Position numbers and translations under genes: made by a program. DNA of 64,000 bases from Serpula lacrymans var. lacrymans S7.9. Lineage: Eukaryota > Basidiomycota > Agaricomycetes > Boletales > Serpulaceae. Location of the stretch: contig NW_006763296.1 of the NCBI RefSeq assembly GCF_000218685.1, positions 300,715 through 364,714 of the forward strand, read 5' to 3'. Of the stretch, positions 11,110-22,972 are shown one piece after another (position 1 is the first letter of the stretch; each line of letters begins with the position of its first letter). The notes under the pieces were generated by a model that had not been told where the DNA came from, made no database searches, and saw only the letters and a program-made list of their open reading frames with translations.

Positions 11110-11138
11110 GTTGGTGGTGGTGGTGGTGGTGGTGGTGG
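11110..11138 (-). repeat. GGT/ACC trinucleotide repeat in the 5' leader
   Basis: An almost perfect (GGT)n tract on the plus strand directly abuts the start codon at 11109 of the minus-strand gene. In the mRNA it reads as repeated ACC/CAC ending next to the AUG. Confidence 0.85.
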
Positions 11139-12797
11139 TGTTGGGTGGTACGATTAGTTTGAATGCTGGATAGTGGGGTTAAGGGATGGCTTTATATCGC
11201 AGGAGGCTGGAAAACACACGTAAGCTTAACGGTATTGCGTTTACAACTGGCATGGTGCTAGCAACAGACAAGATCGGACAACATCTAGGCCCGGAGGCGG
11301 GACCTGTCACATATGACTGAATAAGTTGCGAGCGCCCCCATTACAATTACTAGAAAGGCGCATCCGCGGTCGGCGTATCAATGTGAAACCGAAGAGGCTG
11401 GATGGTATAAGACTCGCAGCCAGTAGTGGAATCCGTTCGGAGGAACTGATGACCCATATTGAAAGAAGAGATGCTAGTCGGGACTATGATACTTCGTGAA
11501 ATGACTGCCGAATGCCAACGTGTTTGTTGACCACTGAACTTGAAGAGACAAAGAGGTAATCATCAAAGCACCGCCACTCCATCCGGTCTGGACCGGAGGT
11601 AGAGTCTGAGATGTAAACGGAGGTTGACATAATTCTGAGGACAAAATAAATGTCGCCGCTCCCCCAAGATGATGAGGAATGAAATAAACCTGATATGAAC
11701 ATCCCGTTGATGATATCAGGCACGCACGCCCCGTAGACCGGACGTTTGAGCGCCAGTACGAAATCTGTGCTTGCATGTTAAAATAAGCTGCGATATTTAT
11801 TATGGATGAGGTCATCAAATATCATATTTGTTGCCCGCGCACCGCCGCATCGAGTCTAGTCCTGCATTACGTGGATGGCGGTACATTGATTGGTAAACGG
11901 ATGGACGGCGACATTGTCCTGATTTTGCCTGCCTACTACAGCCTGCAAGTTGACCTAAGTTGCGATAATATGAGTAATCGGTTCTATTACTGAATGTGTC
12001 GTAGTGGCTACAAACCGTGATGGGCATGATGTTTGTGATTTGATCCCAACGTTAGTTTTGAGGCTTTCGTATCACGACGACTCGTGCCATCTCTACTAAG
12101 GATTCGGAGGGTAGCAAGTATAAGTGCGACATGATACAAGATCACATCATGTTGGAAGAGATTGAGATCGCAGCCACAAGTCTGGCGTAGTCACCGAAAT
12201 GCAGGAGGTTATTAACACCGTCAAGGCGATGCTTGCCCGTGGCACACATGATATGCAGACGTCGGAGACGCGGTTGAATATTTGAGCGACCTGCGATAAG
12301 GACGGGAATCAGAACGCGTTGACGATGGTAGTACCAACACCAAGCAACGATAAAATGGCACAACGGTTTTGCAGGAGCGACTCACCTGAAATCTATAGCT
12401 TCTTACCTACCCCAAAGAACCACATGTTGCCTGTTATTGTTTCCAGGATGGAAGAGGTAAATGTTTGTGGTGTTCTAAACTTTTCACGAATGCCGCTCGC
12501 ACTCGTACTTGACGCCCACCCAGTATGATGCGACCGAAAATATTTTGAAGAACTAGAAGTGACTGTGAAAATAGAACTTCCTTGATGGGTAGACCGTAAA
12601 GAGAGATATATGCGTAAATTTATGTGTGATGTAGTAGAGCAACTTGAAAGTTTGAACGACGACAAGAGTCACGATGTTTGCTGTCGAATGCTATTACGTC
12701 ATCCTTACATGACTTTTTTTTGACTTTTTCAAACCAATAACGCTCTCGAGCTCATTCTCGAGGACTCTACACATATCTATCACCATATTTCAACAGG
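11139..12797. other. Intergenic region without supported gene
   Basis: Several open frames of 60-115 codons exist on both strands (for example minus 11474-11818 and minus 12393-12665). None shows a recognisable motif, and they overlap each other. The right end is the promoter of the NUFIP1 gene. Confidence 0.45.
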
Positions 12798-14348
12798 ATG
12801 CAACCTCCGCCAGGACCATCACAGTTTGGGAGGTACAATAATGGTAAGTTTCAATCCAGTCTTGGCAGTGGACGTTGGCCCAGTGTTGCACTCTGAAGGA
12901 CATTCCAGTGTAATGGCTTTTGAGCTAACGTGGTTTATCGTGATACAGCATCGCAATATGCTCAAGTTGGGCAGGCAATAACAGCGGCACTATCAAACCC
13001 TTATGCCTCTCAGTCATATAATACTCCCGGTCATCATTTCCAAAGTTATAACATGTCCCCGCATTATTATCAAGCGTATCTACAGGCTGCTGCTCAAACA
13101 CCAACCACGAATGCAGAGGGGTATACCTTATCATCAACTTATGACCCAAGAGCATCTGCACAAAATGCATACAATAACAATCCACCTGGTTCCTCTAGAC
13201 ATGTTGATAAAAACGCAGGACGGGATCGAGAAAAAAGCAGACCTACCAACCATACGCCCAGCTGGTATCAGTCAGGTAACTGTCCATGTACGAAGCAAGG
13301 TTGTGCTTTCGTTGGCTCAAAAAAGTCTGTTGAAATACACATGATGGACCGCCACTTGATCTACCCTCCAGGGTGGGATCACAAAAAGAAAGAGCAAAAT
13401 TGGGATGCCGATCCAAGCCTCAAAGGGTTCGTTCGCTAATTTTTTAAATGTTCCTGTTTATGCGTAGAACTAAACTATGAAACCAGCAAAATCATTCCAA
13501 TACATGGTACTTCTATCGTACTTGACACGCCTGAGGCCCTCGATGCTTGGATTGCTGAGCGGAAAAAGAGATTCCCAACCACGGAACGCGTGATAGACAA
13601 AAAGCGTAAGCTCGAGGAGGCTGCTGCACGTGGGCAATTACCCCCAGAGGATATGGGATTGCTGGGACATAAGCGACGAAGGATGGAAGAAAATTCGAGA
13701 GAGGGCAGTGGAAATTATAGAGGTCGAGGACAGCGTGGCAGACAGCCAAGGGGGAGAGGACGGGGGCTCAGTAGGGGCAGGGGAGGCTCAACTGCAACGC
13801 ATATAGATACCCCAGTGGCGAACCTGGAAAGGTCAGCGCCTGTACCTACTAGTTCAGCTGGCCCTTCCCTTGTGGTGGAAGCTCTGTCAGGGAGCTCGTC
13901 TGATTCAGATTCAGACGATGAGGTCCCAGAAGCAGTCTCGTCAAAGGCGCCTCCTGCGGATGTAAAACCGCGCGCAGACGAAACAGAAAGTCCGCAGGTA
14001 CAAACTGTGCAACCTCTACCAAAAATCGTCAAGAAACCCATACCTCCTCAGCCCAAAAAACCGCCCCATAATCCCTTTGCTTCCAGGCCCACTCTATTAC
14101 ATAATGTAATGTGATTTAGTTCGAAGTTACTCCTTGTTCAATACTAACCACGACGAAATTACTTCCAGTTGCTTCTCCCCGAGATACGGAGAACGGTGTC
14201 AAATCTATCACAGGCAATTCGTTTCTTAGTTAACAATGACTTCTTACAAGACGTGGAGTCAAAACCAGGAGAAGCGGACGAAAAGCCGATACAAGTTATT
14301 GGCAGTAGCGACAACGTCGAGCTTACTATACCACAGCAGTCGCAGTGA
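12798..14348 (+). CDS. NUFIP1: NUFIP1-domain protein (box C/D snoRNP assembly factor)
   Basis: Four exons (12798-12843, 12949-13426, 13487-14105, 14169-14348) encode 440 residues. After a Gln/Tyr/Ala-rich N-terminus comes a CCCH/C2H2-like zinc segment (CPCTKQGCAFVGSKKSVEIH, then a second His). The NUFIP1 core follows: KIIPIHGTSIVLDTPEALDA then WIAERKKRFPTTERV. Next come an RGG/RG-rich stretch (RGRGQRGRQPRGRGRGLSRG), an acidic Ser patch (SGSSSDSDSDDE), and a conserved C-terminal helix (LLPEIRRTVSNLSQAIRFLV). In yeast and animals this family (Rsa1/NUFIP) bridges SNU13 (15.5K) and the R2TP complex during box C/D snoRNP assembly in the nucleus. The RG-rich part fits RNA binding. The intron 13427-13486 was placed so that the core frame continues. 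The gene is intact. Confidence 0.92.
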
Positions 14349-14366
14349 ACTTTAATTCTTACAATC

Positions 14367-14442
14367 ACCATCTGTCGTGACCCCTGGACACTTTTCTATG
14401 AAGGTCCAGGTTGTAGTTTTGAGGGATAGTTTTCATTGCTTG
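14367..14442 (-). pseudogene. Decayed fragment of the M16 protease C-terminal coding region
   Basis: The minus strand reads QAMKTIPQNYNLDLHRKVS, matching QALKGLPQNYNLDLLEKYQ in the functional gene (14909-14990) and lying in the same orientation. Nucleotide identity is high over about 50 nt (for example ggttgtagttttgaggga in both) and weaker on either side. The copy lies just beyond the NUFIP1 stop codon and is too short to be coding. It looks like the remnant of a partial tandem duplication. Confidence 0.65.
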
Positions 14443-14690
14443 CCTGTTGCAATATAGGGCTCGAGTCACGCACTTCAGTTATCCTGTGACATTTCCTGCG
14501 TCACCCACGATCACACCATGTCCTATTATTTGACCATGAGTTAATCAATCTCTCAAAGCACTGATCCAGATTTTTCTTCACGGAATTTTCAGTGCGCACA
14601 GTGCGCAAAGTAAGTTGTGAGTGAAAAAGTCCTATGTCTTGTGCCAGGGTGGTTATTTTCATGCAGCGGTCTACATCCCATACTGATTTG

Positions 14691-17600
14691 TTACCGCATT
14701 TCGCTATCGCTTTCACTCCCGCTCTCGCTTCCACTACTTCCATCAGATGAGCCTTCATCTTCCTCTACCTCCAATGTCCGTTTCTCAACCTCAAATCCAT
14801 GACCCGTGAAGCTTTCTGCAATCTGGTCAACCTTGGATGGTGCGGTGACAGCGACCACAGTGGAAGAAGACGAGTCGAAAACTGGTAGTATATGCTTCTT
14901 GAGCGCCACAAGAACATCGTCCTTCGTGACCTCTTGGTACTTTTCAAGAAGGTCTAGGTTGTAGTTTTGAGGGAGACCTTTCAATGCTTGATTGGTGAAC
15001 GAATTGATGGCCTGTAGCGGTGGAGTCGGATTATGATGTGAATAGCTTGTAGTGATCAATTGCTTACCGCACGACCTGCTGTTGACACGTTTTTGGCTAC
15101 ACCGAAGACGACGCTGCTTTTAGCAGCATCCAGCGTGGTCTCACTTAGCTCAATCTTAAAAGATGGTCATTATCAAATCCAAACCGCGATAAATTCATTG
15201 AACTTACGGAGCCGTCAGCAAGCCCTTTAACAACCTTATGCGCTTCTTCGAACGCCTGTATGCTGCCCGAGCTCTGTAAACGGTATCAGCCTCCAGCCAC
15301 GAACTCCAGCCACGAAAGTGAACAGAACTACATACTCTGTATAGAGAAAACGTCAATAGCCCAGACTCTCTGTCATGAGTGACATAAGCCCCGTAGGCTA
15401 GACCTGATCCCCGAATGGAGCGCTGCAAGCGAATGAAGAATAAGGTGGCCAAATACGGATGAAAGGATAATAAAATTTCAAACCCATAAAAAGCTTTCCG
15501 CAGCGTTAAGAACTTCCAGTGCAACCCGAAGAGCTGGGAACTCCGGATGATCAAATCCTTGGATACTCTTGGTAGTGTGATTGACGTATGAGCTTTCGAT
15601 GGTAGGGAGGCTGACGATCGTTGCCTGTAACACGTATAAGATATCTGGACATCCACTCGATAAATATATGTATGCACCTTTTTCACAGGATTCTTGCCCA
15701 ATTGACTAAGGGTTTGTGATGCAAGTGGTAATGAGGCAAGCTCGCTTTCCTGCGACGAGCTATGAGTAAGAAGTCCTAAACAGCGGGTTGAACACAACTC
15801 ACAGGCAACTGTCTGAAATATTCCGCCCAAGCACTGCGTGGTTTTACCAGATCCAGAACATTTCCTGTCACAGATATACGGATACCAGAAGGATCGGTCA
15901 CTAAAAATGAAAGAAGTCAAGCGGCGTTTCACAATGAAATATTTGAAAAGTAATTTACAGTAAGACCTCATTTCCTCGAAGTCAGCGATGACCTTGTCCG
16001 GATCCTCTTGTAGCTCTTTGGCGAGCTTCGGAATAAACTCTGCCTGGGGGAGTATCGCTCCAGCTCGGGAGGTCGAACTTTCGTCGAAGAGGTTCTCAGC
16101 CCAAACGGAGGATAGAACATTACTTCCATCACGTTTCAACTCTGGGATAGATTGTTGGAGTTTAGCGATGTTCACTTGAAGTCTGCCATTACGTGTTAAT
16201 AAAAACCAAAGACATAGAAAAGGACACGATTCACCTCTCCTTGTTAAACTCGCTGTTGTAAACGAGATCTCTTAACCAAGCTATGGTCGACTGGTAGCGC
16301 GCGGTTTCGACTTTCAAGCTAACACGCAGAGTTTCTGAGAACTGTTCTGATATACCCAGCACAGTCTCATATGAGACGGTCTCAGCATCGAGCCTGTTAA
16401 CGACTTCCTCGTGAGTCAAGTACTCTCCAGTTGCCCGTTTTACGGGCAGAGAGAAAAAGGCTGAAAGATAGGTCGAAATATATCTAGAAATGATATAAGC
16501 GACAGGTCCTGTGCACAGTGAAAATTCATTTACGGGCGTAGCCTGTGAGGTAACTTGGCCAAAGAGAAGAAAGCATGAACAGCCACGAAATCGGACTGGG
16601 AAATGTTAGTTTAGTCAGACCTACAACTATGAAAATGTAGATAACAATACCTTAACATGATCGTATTGTACGAAGAAAGAGAGGGGTCCACCATCTGCTT
16701 CAATACATTTTGCCAACTTGGACTGAGAAGTTTGCAAAGAAGATCCATGTCTTCCCTTCCCTTTCTCCTGATGGCTTTGTACGGGGATCCATGAGATGCT
16801 CTTAACATCTGGTACGGGGAATGATGTGAGAATGTCAGTCGGTATTGGCTTTTCGTGTTCAGCCTTGGCGGCATTGAGCTCCTCTTCTGCCTTAGCAAGC
16901 CCATCAGGACCTAACTTTTCCCTTTGAGCAGCCAGACGAGATTTCTCGTCCTTTTCGAGCCTCTCGACCAAACTAGCGGAAGGCTTTCCACGAACGACGA
17001 CGTATGAAGGGTCAACATAATATCTGGTAGATGATGACAACCATGTAAAATACCCAAGCACACCATTGCCACTCACTGGTGTAAAAGATCTTTCCACTGC
17101 TGAGCTGACCATGTTCGGAGCGTTGCATAAAGATTGATCTCGTCCAACGAAGCATACAAATCTGAACCATCTTCTGCACCGTACAAGAAATCAGATATGA
17201 TAGAACCAGAGAAGGTATCTCCTTTGGCAGACTCGAGTTTGCTGCGGAACTGATGATCAAGGACTTTTTAATTGGCCGTCTGGTAAAGAGTACACTGGTT
17301 GTGACTTACCTGCCGCTCGTCCCGATCGATGACCATCGACATTCGACTCATATCAATGCCCTCTTGACAAATCTGCTGGAAACTGTTCTTGAGTTTTGCG
17401 TCGAAATCATCTAGATGCTCGGAAGGTATAGATCCTATGTAAATCGGCAAGTCAACCAAAGTAGCCCGGACATCTTCGCCAAAGTAGATGTAGGAACTAA
17501 GGACAGTCAGCATGCAATTATCTAAGACACAGTAAATTATCTACCAGAGGGGTGATTCTATCTCTATATACTCTTTGTTCAGAGGAGCTACTGGTGAAGA

Positions 17601-18982
17601 AGTTAAATAGGTGCCGAGCATATCAAGCGCCTATAAACCTGTCAATCATATGACCTACAGATGTTGAATATTCAAACCTTTCGCTCTAAATATTTATCTG
17701 GAGAAGGACCGACGTAAGTGACGAGGAGTTCACCCATGCTTTCATCTTTCTCAGGGAATTCCACAGTTTCCTTAACGATCTCCTTGATAGGACCACGCTT
17801 CGCGCTGGGGGTTTCAACAAATGGGCGCTTCCACCCCGGAGGCCGGGGACCATGAATTTGACCGTGTGCGATGATGTTTGGCTCGATATGTTCCTGAGCG
17901 ACTGTGAGAAGAGATTCAGTACCACTTGAAAGTTTTCCGGTCACTATAAGCGATAGATTGTGGGGGACGTAATATGTAGCATGGTAATCCCGAACTGAGA
18001 TAACGGTAAGCTAAATGTATGCCAGGAGAATGAAATGACAAACTCTGTTCCACGCTCAAAGCCCTGAGCGCCTCCATTAAACCACCAGTTTCGCTGCGAT
18101 AGGCGCTTCCGGGAGGATAGAGAATGCGCTGTGCCCTGTGGCATGGGTCAACACCGAGATCACACGCATACATTCGAGGAAGGTACAGACCGAAGAGCCA
18201 TTAGATCACCTGAGGTATTTTCTCTGCCTTGCATTTCACTGTAGACCACACCAGAGTCTTCACCCTCGGGATTTATGTGGTGAACCTGAGATATTGGAAT
18301 TTAACATTTGATTATTGCTATGAAACGTATTAAGACGTACTTCCGTAATATATGCTGCCTTGGTCATGGTGGGATACAGTATGTGATCGACGTATATCGG
18401 CAATAGCTGAAGAAAGCCTTGTTCTCCGGCCGTTGAGACAGTATATGCTAGGAAAAAATGTTCAGATCAAATAAATTCAATGGTATATGAATCTCACCGG
18501 TATGATCATTGTCCGTCCATGCGTTGGTACCGTTTGAGAATCCTCGATTAGCAAGATGGTCTATGATGCCCTTGTAAGGATAGTTTTCTGAACCCATGAA
18601 CACGAGACTAGAAATTATGCATAAGCGATGTTGAAGGGTCACGAGATCAGTATACTCACTGCTCGAGTGTATGAGGGCAACCGCTATCATTGAAGACTAA
18701 TTCGATCAGTAAAGAAAGGGGACATCATTCACACATGGACACCTACTTTCAGTGCCAATGACAAAATAACCGTTGACAAGGGGAGCTGAAATCAAAGATT
18801 TATAAACGAGGAGAATCTAAACGCTGGTGCAGGTGCATACCTTCATAATCAAGGTGAACGATACTCAAGCCTGTCACTCTGCTTCTCCATTTTGAAACTG
18901 AAATATCTGTGTAATCCAGGTGCACTCGCTTGACGAGATCAAAATTCCCGAATTTCTGTGTATCATTATTGGTAGGAGACAT
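14691..18982 (-). CDS. M16 family (insulinase-like, PreP/YOL098C type) metalloprotease
   Basis: A large multi-exon gene. Near the N-terminus it reads FGNFDLVKRVHLDYTDISVS and KWRSRVTGLSIVHLDYEG, the start typical of the fungal YOL098C/SPAC3H1.02c group. After a junction comes NDSGCPHTLEHLVFMGSENY, which carries the inverted zinc motif HxxEH (HTLEH), then YPYKGIIDHLANRGFSNGTN and AWTDNDHT, diagnostic of M16 proteases. Later exons include LPIYVDHILYPTMTKAAYIT, HHINPEGEDSGVVYSEMQG and, after further exons, a C-terminal acidic Ser/Gly tail ending SESDSEMR. These proteins degrade peptides with two clam-like halves, only the first being catalytic. The start used is ATG 18982 (MSPTNNDTQ). An in-frame ATG at 19183 would add 67 residues resembling a mitochondrial presequence (see findings). 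A decayed fragment of this gene lies downstream. Confidence 0.88.
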
Positions 18983-19762
18983 CGATGGATTAAGATGCAA
19001 AGAGCGGCTAGTATGAGTGAAGAGATGATTATTTGGACTAATACCGAGATGTCGCCGGCGCGGTGGTCCGGGAAAACCGCTGGCCAGATTCGAACTGCAG
19101 CGTCTTGAGGACTGCAGCGACGTAGAGTAAAACCGAGAAAGTGTTGTTTGTAGACCTTTAAGGATACGACATTGGTTTTGCATGTCCTTGTCTAACCGTC
19201 CACCACGTCGTCGACACCGTTTCTCACCCAATTTTCTTGGTTTCTCACTTATTAGTCACCGTGCGGAGTCTACGGCAGCTAGCCGGTAAAACCCTAACCC
19301 CGACTCACAGCTTGGCTCAGACCTCAGAAACGAATATCCATGCTGCGTACCTTCGTTTGTTCTGATAGTGGGTTGACTTACAGTGAAGTCAACAAAAGCT
19401 TGCTGCTAGACATGACAGTCTAAACGGGTCGCAGGATCACCTGATGCCCAGGTCGTTGAACTCAGGTAGCTTTATCATGCCAGTGAACTGTATAGCAGCA
19501 GACCTAGAGCCGAGCCGAGCTCGAGGAGGATACGAAAGCCCTGGTATACAGTGCACATAAGCCTGAGCCTGAGATATTCCATATCGTGATGTTTTATGTC
19601 AAGATTCAAGAGCAAGTCTGTTATCTTATCGTTTCCACGCATGGCCATTTCAATTCCCGACAGGCTTCTGTCGCACCATGACAGACTCAGACTCGGACTC
19701 ACTTTGAGCATATCGTTCTTTTTCTGCAGTCTCAGTCCCAGACATCGTCTACGAACGCATTC
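18983..19762. other. Divergent promoter region (M16 protease / IMD-like gene)
   Basis: Between divergent start codons. On the minus strand the sequence up to 19183 is open in frame with the protease and may be coding. The remainder holds no supported gene. Confidence 0.45.
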
Positions 19763-22484
19763 ATGTCGAGTGCAACGACAACTCTGCAGTTAGCAGAACG
19801 ACCTGATGTTCACAAATCATGTCGCTCTATCGAATCACTCGTAAATGTACTCAACGATTACTGTGAAGCTGCGGGCGCAATCGTCGCTTTACAGAAAAAG
19901 TTAGTTAAAGCCCTCAGGGATACTGCAGGACTCAAGACAACGAGCGATGTCGCTGGTAAGTTTGGCTCAATATTTTCATGATAGCACTCTCAGATCGATG
20001 ACTTGGGCTACAGCGAATGCCTTAACCGCGAGTGCAAATATATTCGATGCACTTGCCGAAGTCGACAGCAAATTCGCGAAATTTGCAGATAAAGAGTGTG
20101 ACAATATTAGCTCTGAGGTTAAGAAATGGTTCAAAAAGCTTAGCGTAAGTCATATCAGAATCTACTGCTCAGTGTTTCTCATTCTGGACATAGAAAGACG
20201 AGAGGACTCACGACGATCGAATGAGCGACGCTAATGCTCGTATCAAACACGCTGGTACATTATCGTGACATGCTCGATATCTTTTTATTCAATCATTCTT
20301 CATCTTGCAAGGTCAAATATATGAGAAGAAATCTAAGAAGAGTGCACGTGATGCAAGTGAAGAACACGCTCGCTACATTAAACTCCTCAGCCTACTTGGC
20401 CCGGAAATGTCTCAAGAGAAACAGTAAGTCATCTCCCTCGATAGTTTCGATATCATTCAAGTATCATGTGGCTTAATACTCGCATATAGCAATCACGCCT
20501 TGCTTGTTACACAGCGGCACACATCCACAACGTACAGTGTAGCTGCTTGTCTCTCACGGGTTGCTGATGCAGAATGGCTTCGAACCTGTGAACACGTCCG
20601 CCGATTCTCTCCTACAATCGGTCAACTTGGAGAATGGCGTGCTCTATGTGAAGGAAACTGGACAGGACCTATACCTGATGACCTTCCCGATACGACAGAC
20701 ATGCGTGAGCCATACCCGACTAATGATGCATATAATCGTAGTGTTACAGAATGGGGTCAGACAATTAACTCAGGAAGTCAGCACTCACAACAATCCCTTC
20801 CTTTCCCCATATCTGGAGGACAGAGTGGTGTTTCATCGTCGATAGCACCTGTATCCCTCGAGAGGCCTCGTCCTGCTTTTAGCAATGTCGATCATACTAA
20901 GGACTCAGTCAATTCAATTGCCACACTCTCCGCTTTCCCTTCCCCCCCTACCCACTTCCCTATCCCTCCTGCCCCGAACGAATCAGAACAGAGTCAGAGA
21001 ATGCAGATACAAAATTTGCAAGTGCCTAATGCTACTCTCGCAGGGCAAGCACCTCGTGTCCTATCCGAATCCCCGAAACCTATGGAGGGCTCGTTGTCCG
21101 ATGACATACCTGGCCTTTCCGAATCCAGAAAGTTACCACCACCACCTCAAGCTACTGCAGTGACGCCTCCTGCCCGGCCGCCCCAAATATACTCGGATAA
21201 CAATTTGCCAGAGAAAGTGGACTCAATGTTGATATCTTCAGCAGGCGGATCAGCTATACCAGAAGACTCTCCAGTAGTTGAGGAAACGAAAGTACTCATT
21301 CAATTACGACACAATACTGTCCAGAAAGTGCCATCAGGATCGGGACCTGATGCCCCTATAACCCCCAGTTCTACTCAACAGCAAAAGACCGAATCTCAAT
21401 TACCGGAACGTGATTTTGGCACCGCAAAGGAAATGGGACACAGTCGTTCACAGCTCAAAAGCAAGAGTGTCGACCTGTCAAAGGCTGGCCTTGAGAGAGC
21501 GTCTTCCACGACGAGCAATGGTAGCATTGTAGCTGCCATGCGAAATCGATATGCACGAGTTGTAAGTGTTCACTAGACCTGTTAGCTTATTGTTAAACTG
21601 TTTTCCAACAGGCTGGTTCCTCTTCTCCTCCCCCAAAGGATGTCCCGCGTTTACCTCTAGGCGTTCCTGACTTGGCATCGCGATACCAGCCAGCTGAGGG
21701 ATCACTATCACCCCGGCGTGCAGCAGCCTCGCCCACCCACGACCGCCGGCCAACACCAGACTCATCGCCTCAAGCTCTTAGCTCCGAGTCTCCTGTTAGG
21801 TCCAGTCGAGACAAGTCAACAGACGATGACGAGCTCGTGCGGCGCCGAAGGCGCATAGAAGAACTGGCCGAACTCGAGTTCCGAGAGAAAGAATACGAGC
21901 TGAGGCAGCGCGAACGCGATATTGACCAGAGAGCGCGGGAACTTGATAGGGATCGCGCGCAGTTTCTGAATGGACGTTTAGAAGGTTCCGGCACGAGTGA
22001 CTCCCCGAAAGGTCCCCGTTCCGCCAATCCATATTCGAATTCCCGTCATTCCTACACGACAGCACATCTCGTCCCGCCTTCAGCCTCTCCTTCGTCCTCC
22101 CATATCCAGTATTCACAATCATCTCAGTCCAATTCGCAGTCACAACCACCTTCTCCTCTACCTATGAAAGAACATGCGCCATTCTGTGGGTGCGATACTT
22201 GTTCTGTCACGAAATACAAGGCTGGAAATGTATCTCCATCCCCCCATGATCTCCGTCCGCCCGAACCACCGATACAGCTCCGTCCAGAGAAACCCAAAGG
22301 CTGGATCAGGCGGCTGAGTATGCCTGCGGTGAGCGGTGCGTTTTCACTTGACGCGAAGAAGAATGCAAGTGCTAGTAGTCTGAAGGCAGGTTTACCGATG
22401 CCTGCGGAGAACGGAAGGCTTCGGAAGAGGAGCTTCGACCAGGGAATCAGTAATCGCTCTATCGTGAATGTGAAACGTCGATAA
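19763..22484 (+). CDS. IMD/BAR-like domain protein with long disordered and coiled-coil tail
   Basis: Six exons (19763-19955, 20014-20144, 20194-20254, 20312-20423, 20490-21561, 21612-22484) encode 813 residues. The first 250 residues form a helical segment: SIESLVNVLNDYCEAAGAIV, ALQKKLVKALRDTAGLKTTS, ANIFDALAEVDSKFAKFADK, EVKKWFKKLSKDERTHDDRM, IYEKKSKKSARDASEEHARY and SVAACLSRVADAEWLRTCEH. This resembles the membrane-bending IMD/I-BAR or F-BAR bundle, as in Ivy1-like fungal proteins. The call rests on pattern and is not certain. A Pro/Ser-rich linker follows, then a strongly charged coiled coil (RRRRIEELAELEFREKEYEL), then a short Cys motif (HAPFCGCDTCSVTKY). A role at the plasma membrane or endosome with the cytoskeleton is inferred. 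The gene diverges from the M16 protease gene. Confidence 0.75.
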
Positions 22485-22972
22485 TGATTATGTGAAACGG
22501 GTCTATTCAAGAAGTCGCTCTTGATACGTATACCAACTTTCTTATTTGGATCTCATCAGTTATATGTAATTTCGCAAATTTTTGCTTTGGTATTTTTTTG
22601 CTTCAATTTATCGTAATCATATGCTACTTCAATCGAGACACTTTCATGTCTGCAGTGCTACCTCTTCACGCTGGTTTTTATATGCTGCTTATCTATGATA
22701 TTACAGTACCATCTGTATACCTTTGCTACGCATAATTTATTCAGGTTATACGTATCTGAGGTCACGTATTTGTTGGGCTTCCAAGATATTATAAAATTCG
22801 TTGCAAATGGCATGATAAAGTATAAGCATAATTTTATCGTTTTCTAAATGATCATCGTTAATGCATTACAATATGCTCAGTTAGGGATACCCATTCATTC
22901 GTTTAGTCTTCAGCGGAGATGATTGCACTACCCTAATCCAAGTCTTCCAGGCTATATCATCAATTTCACTGT
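22485..22972. other. Convergent intergenic region
   Basis: AT-rich sequence between convergent gene ends. No gene seen. Confidence 0.5.

Noticed and set aside
11474..11818. 114-codon minus-strand ORF in the spacer before NUFIP1
   Set aside because: Two overlapping frames of similar length and no recognisable domain.
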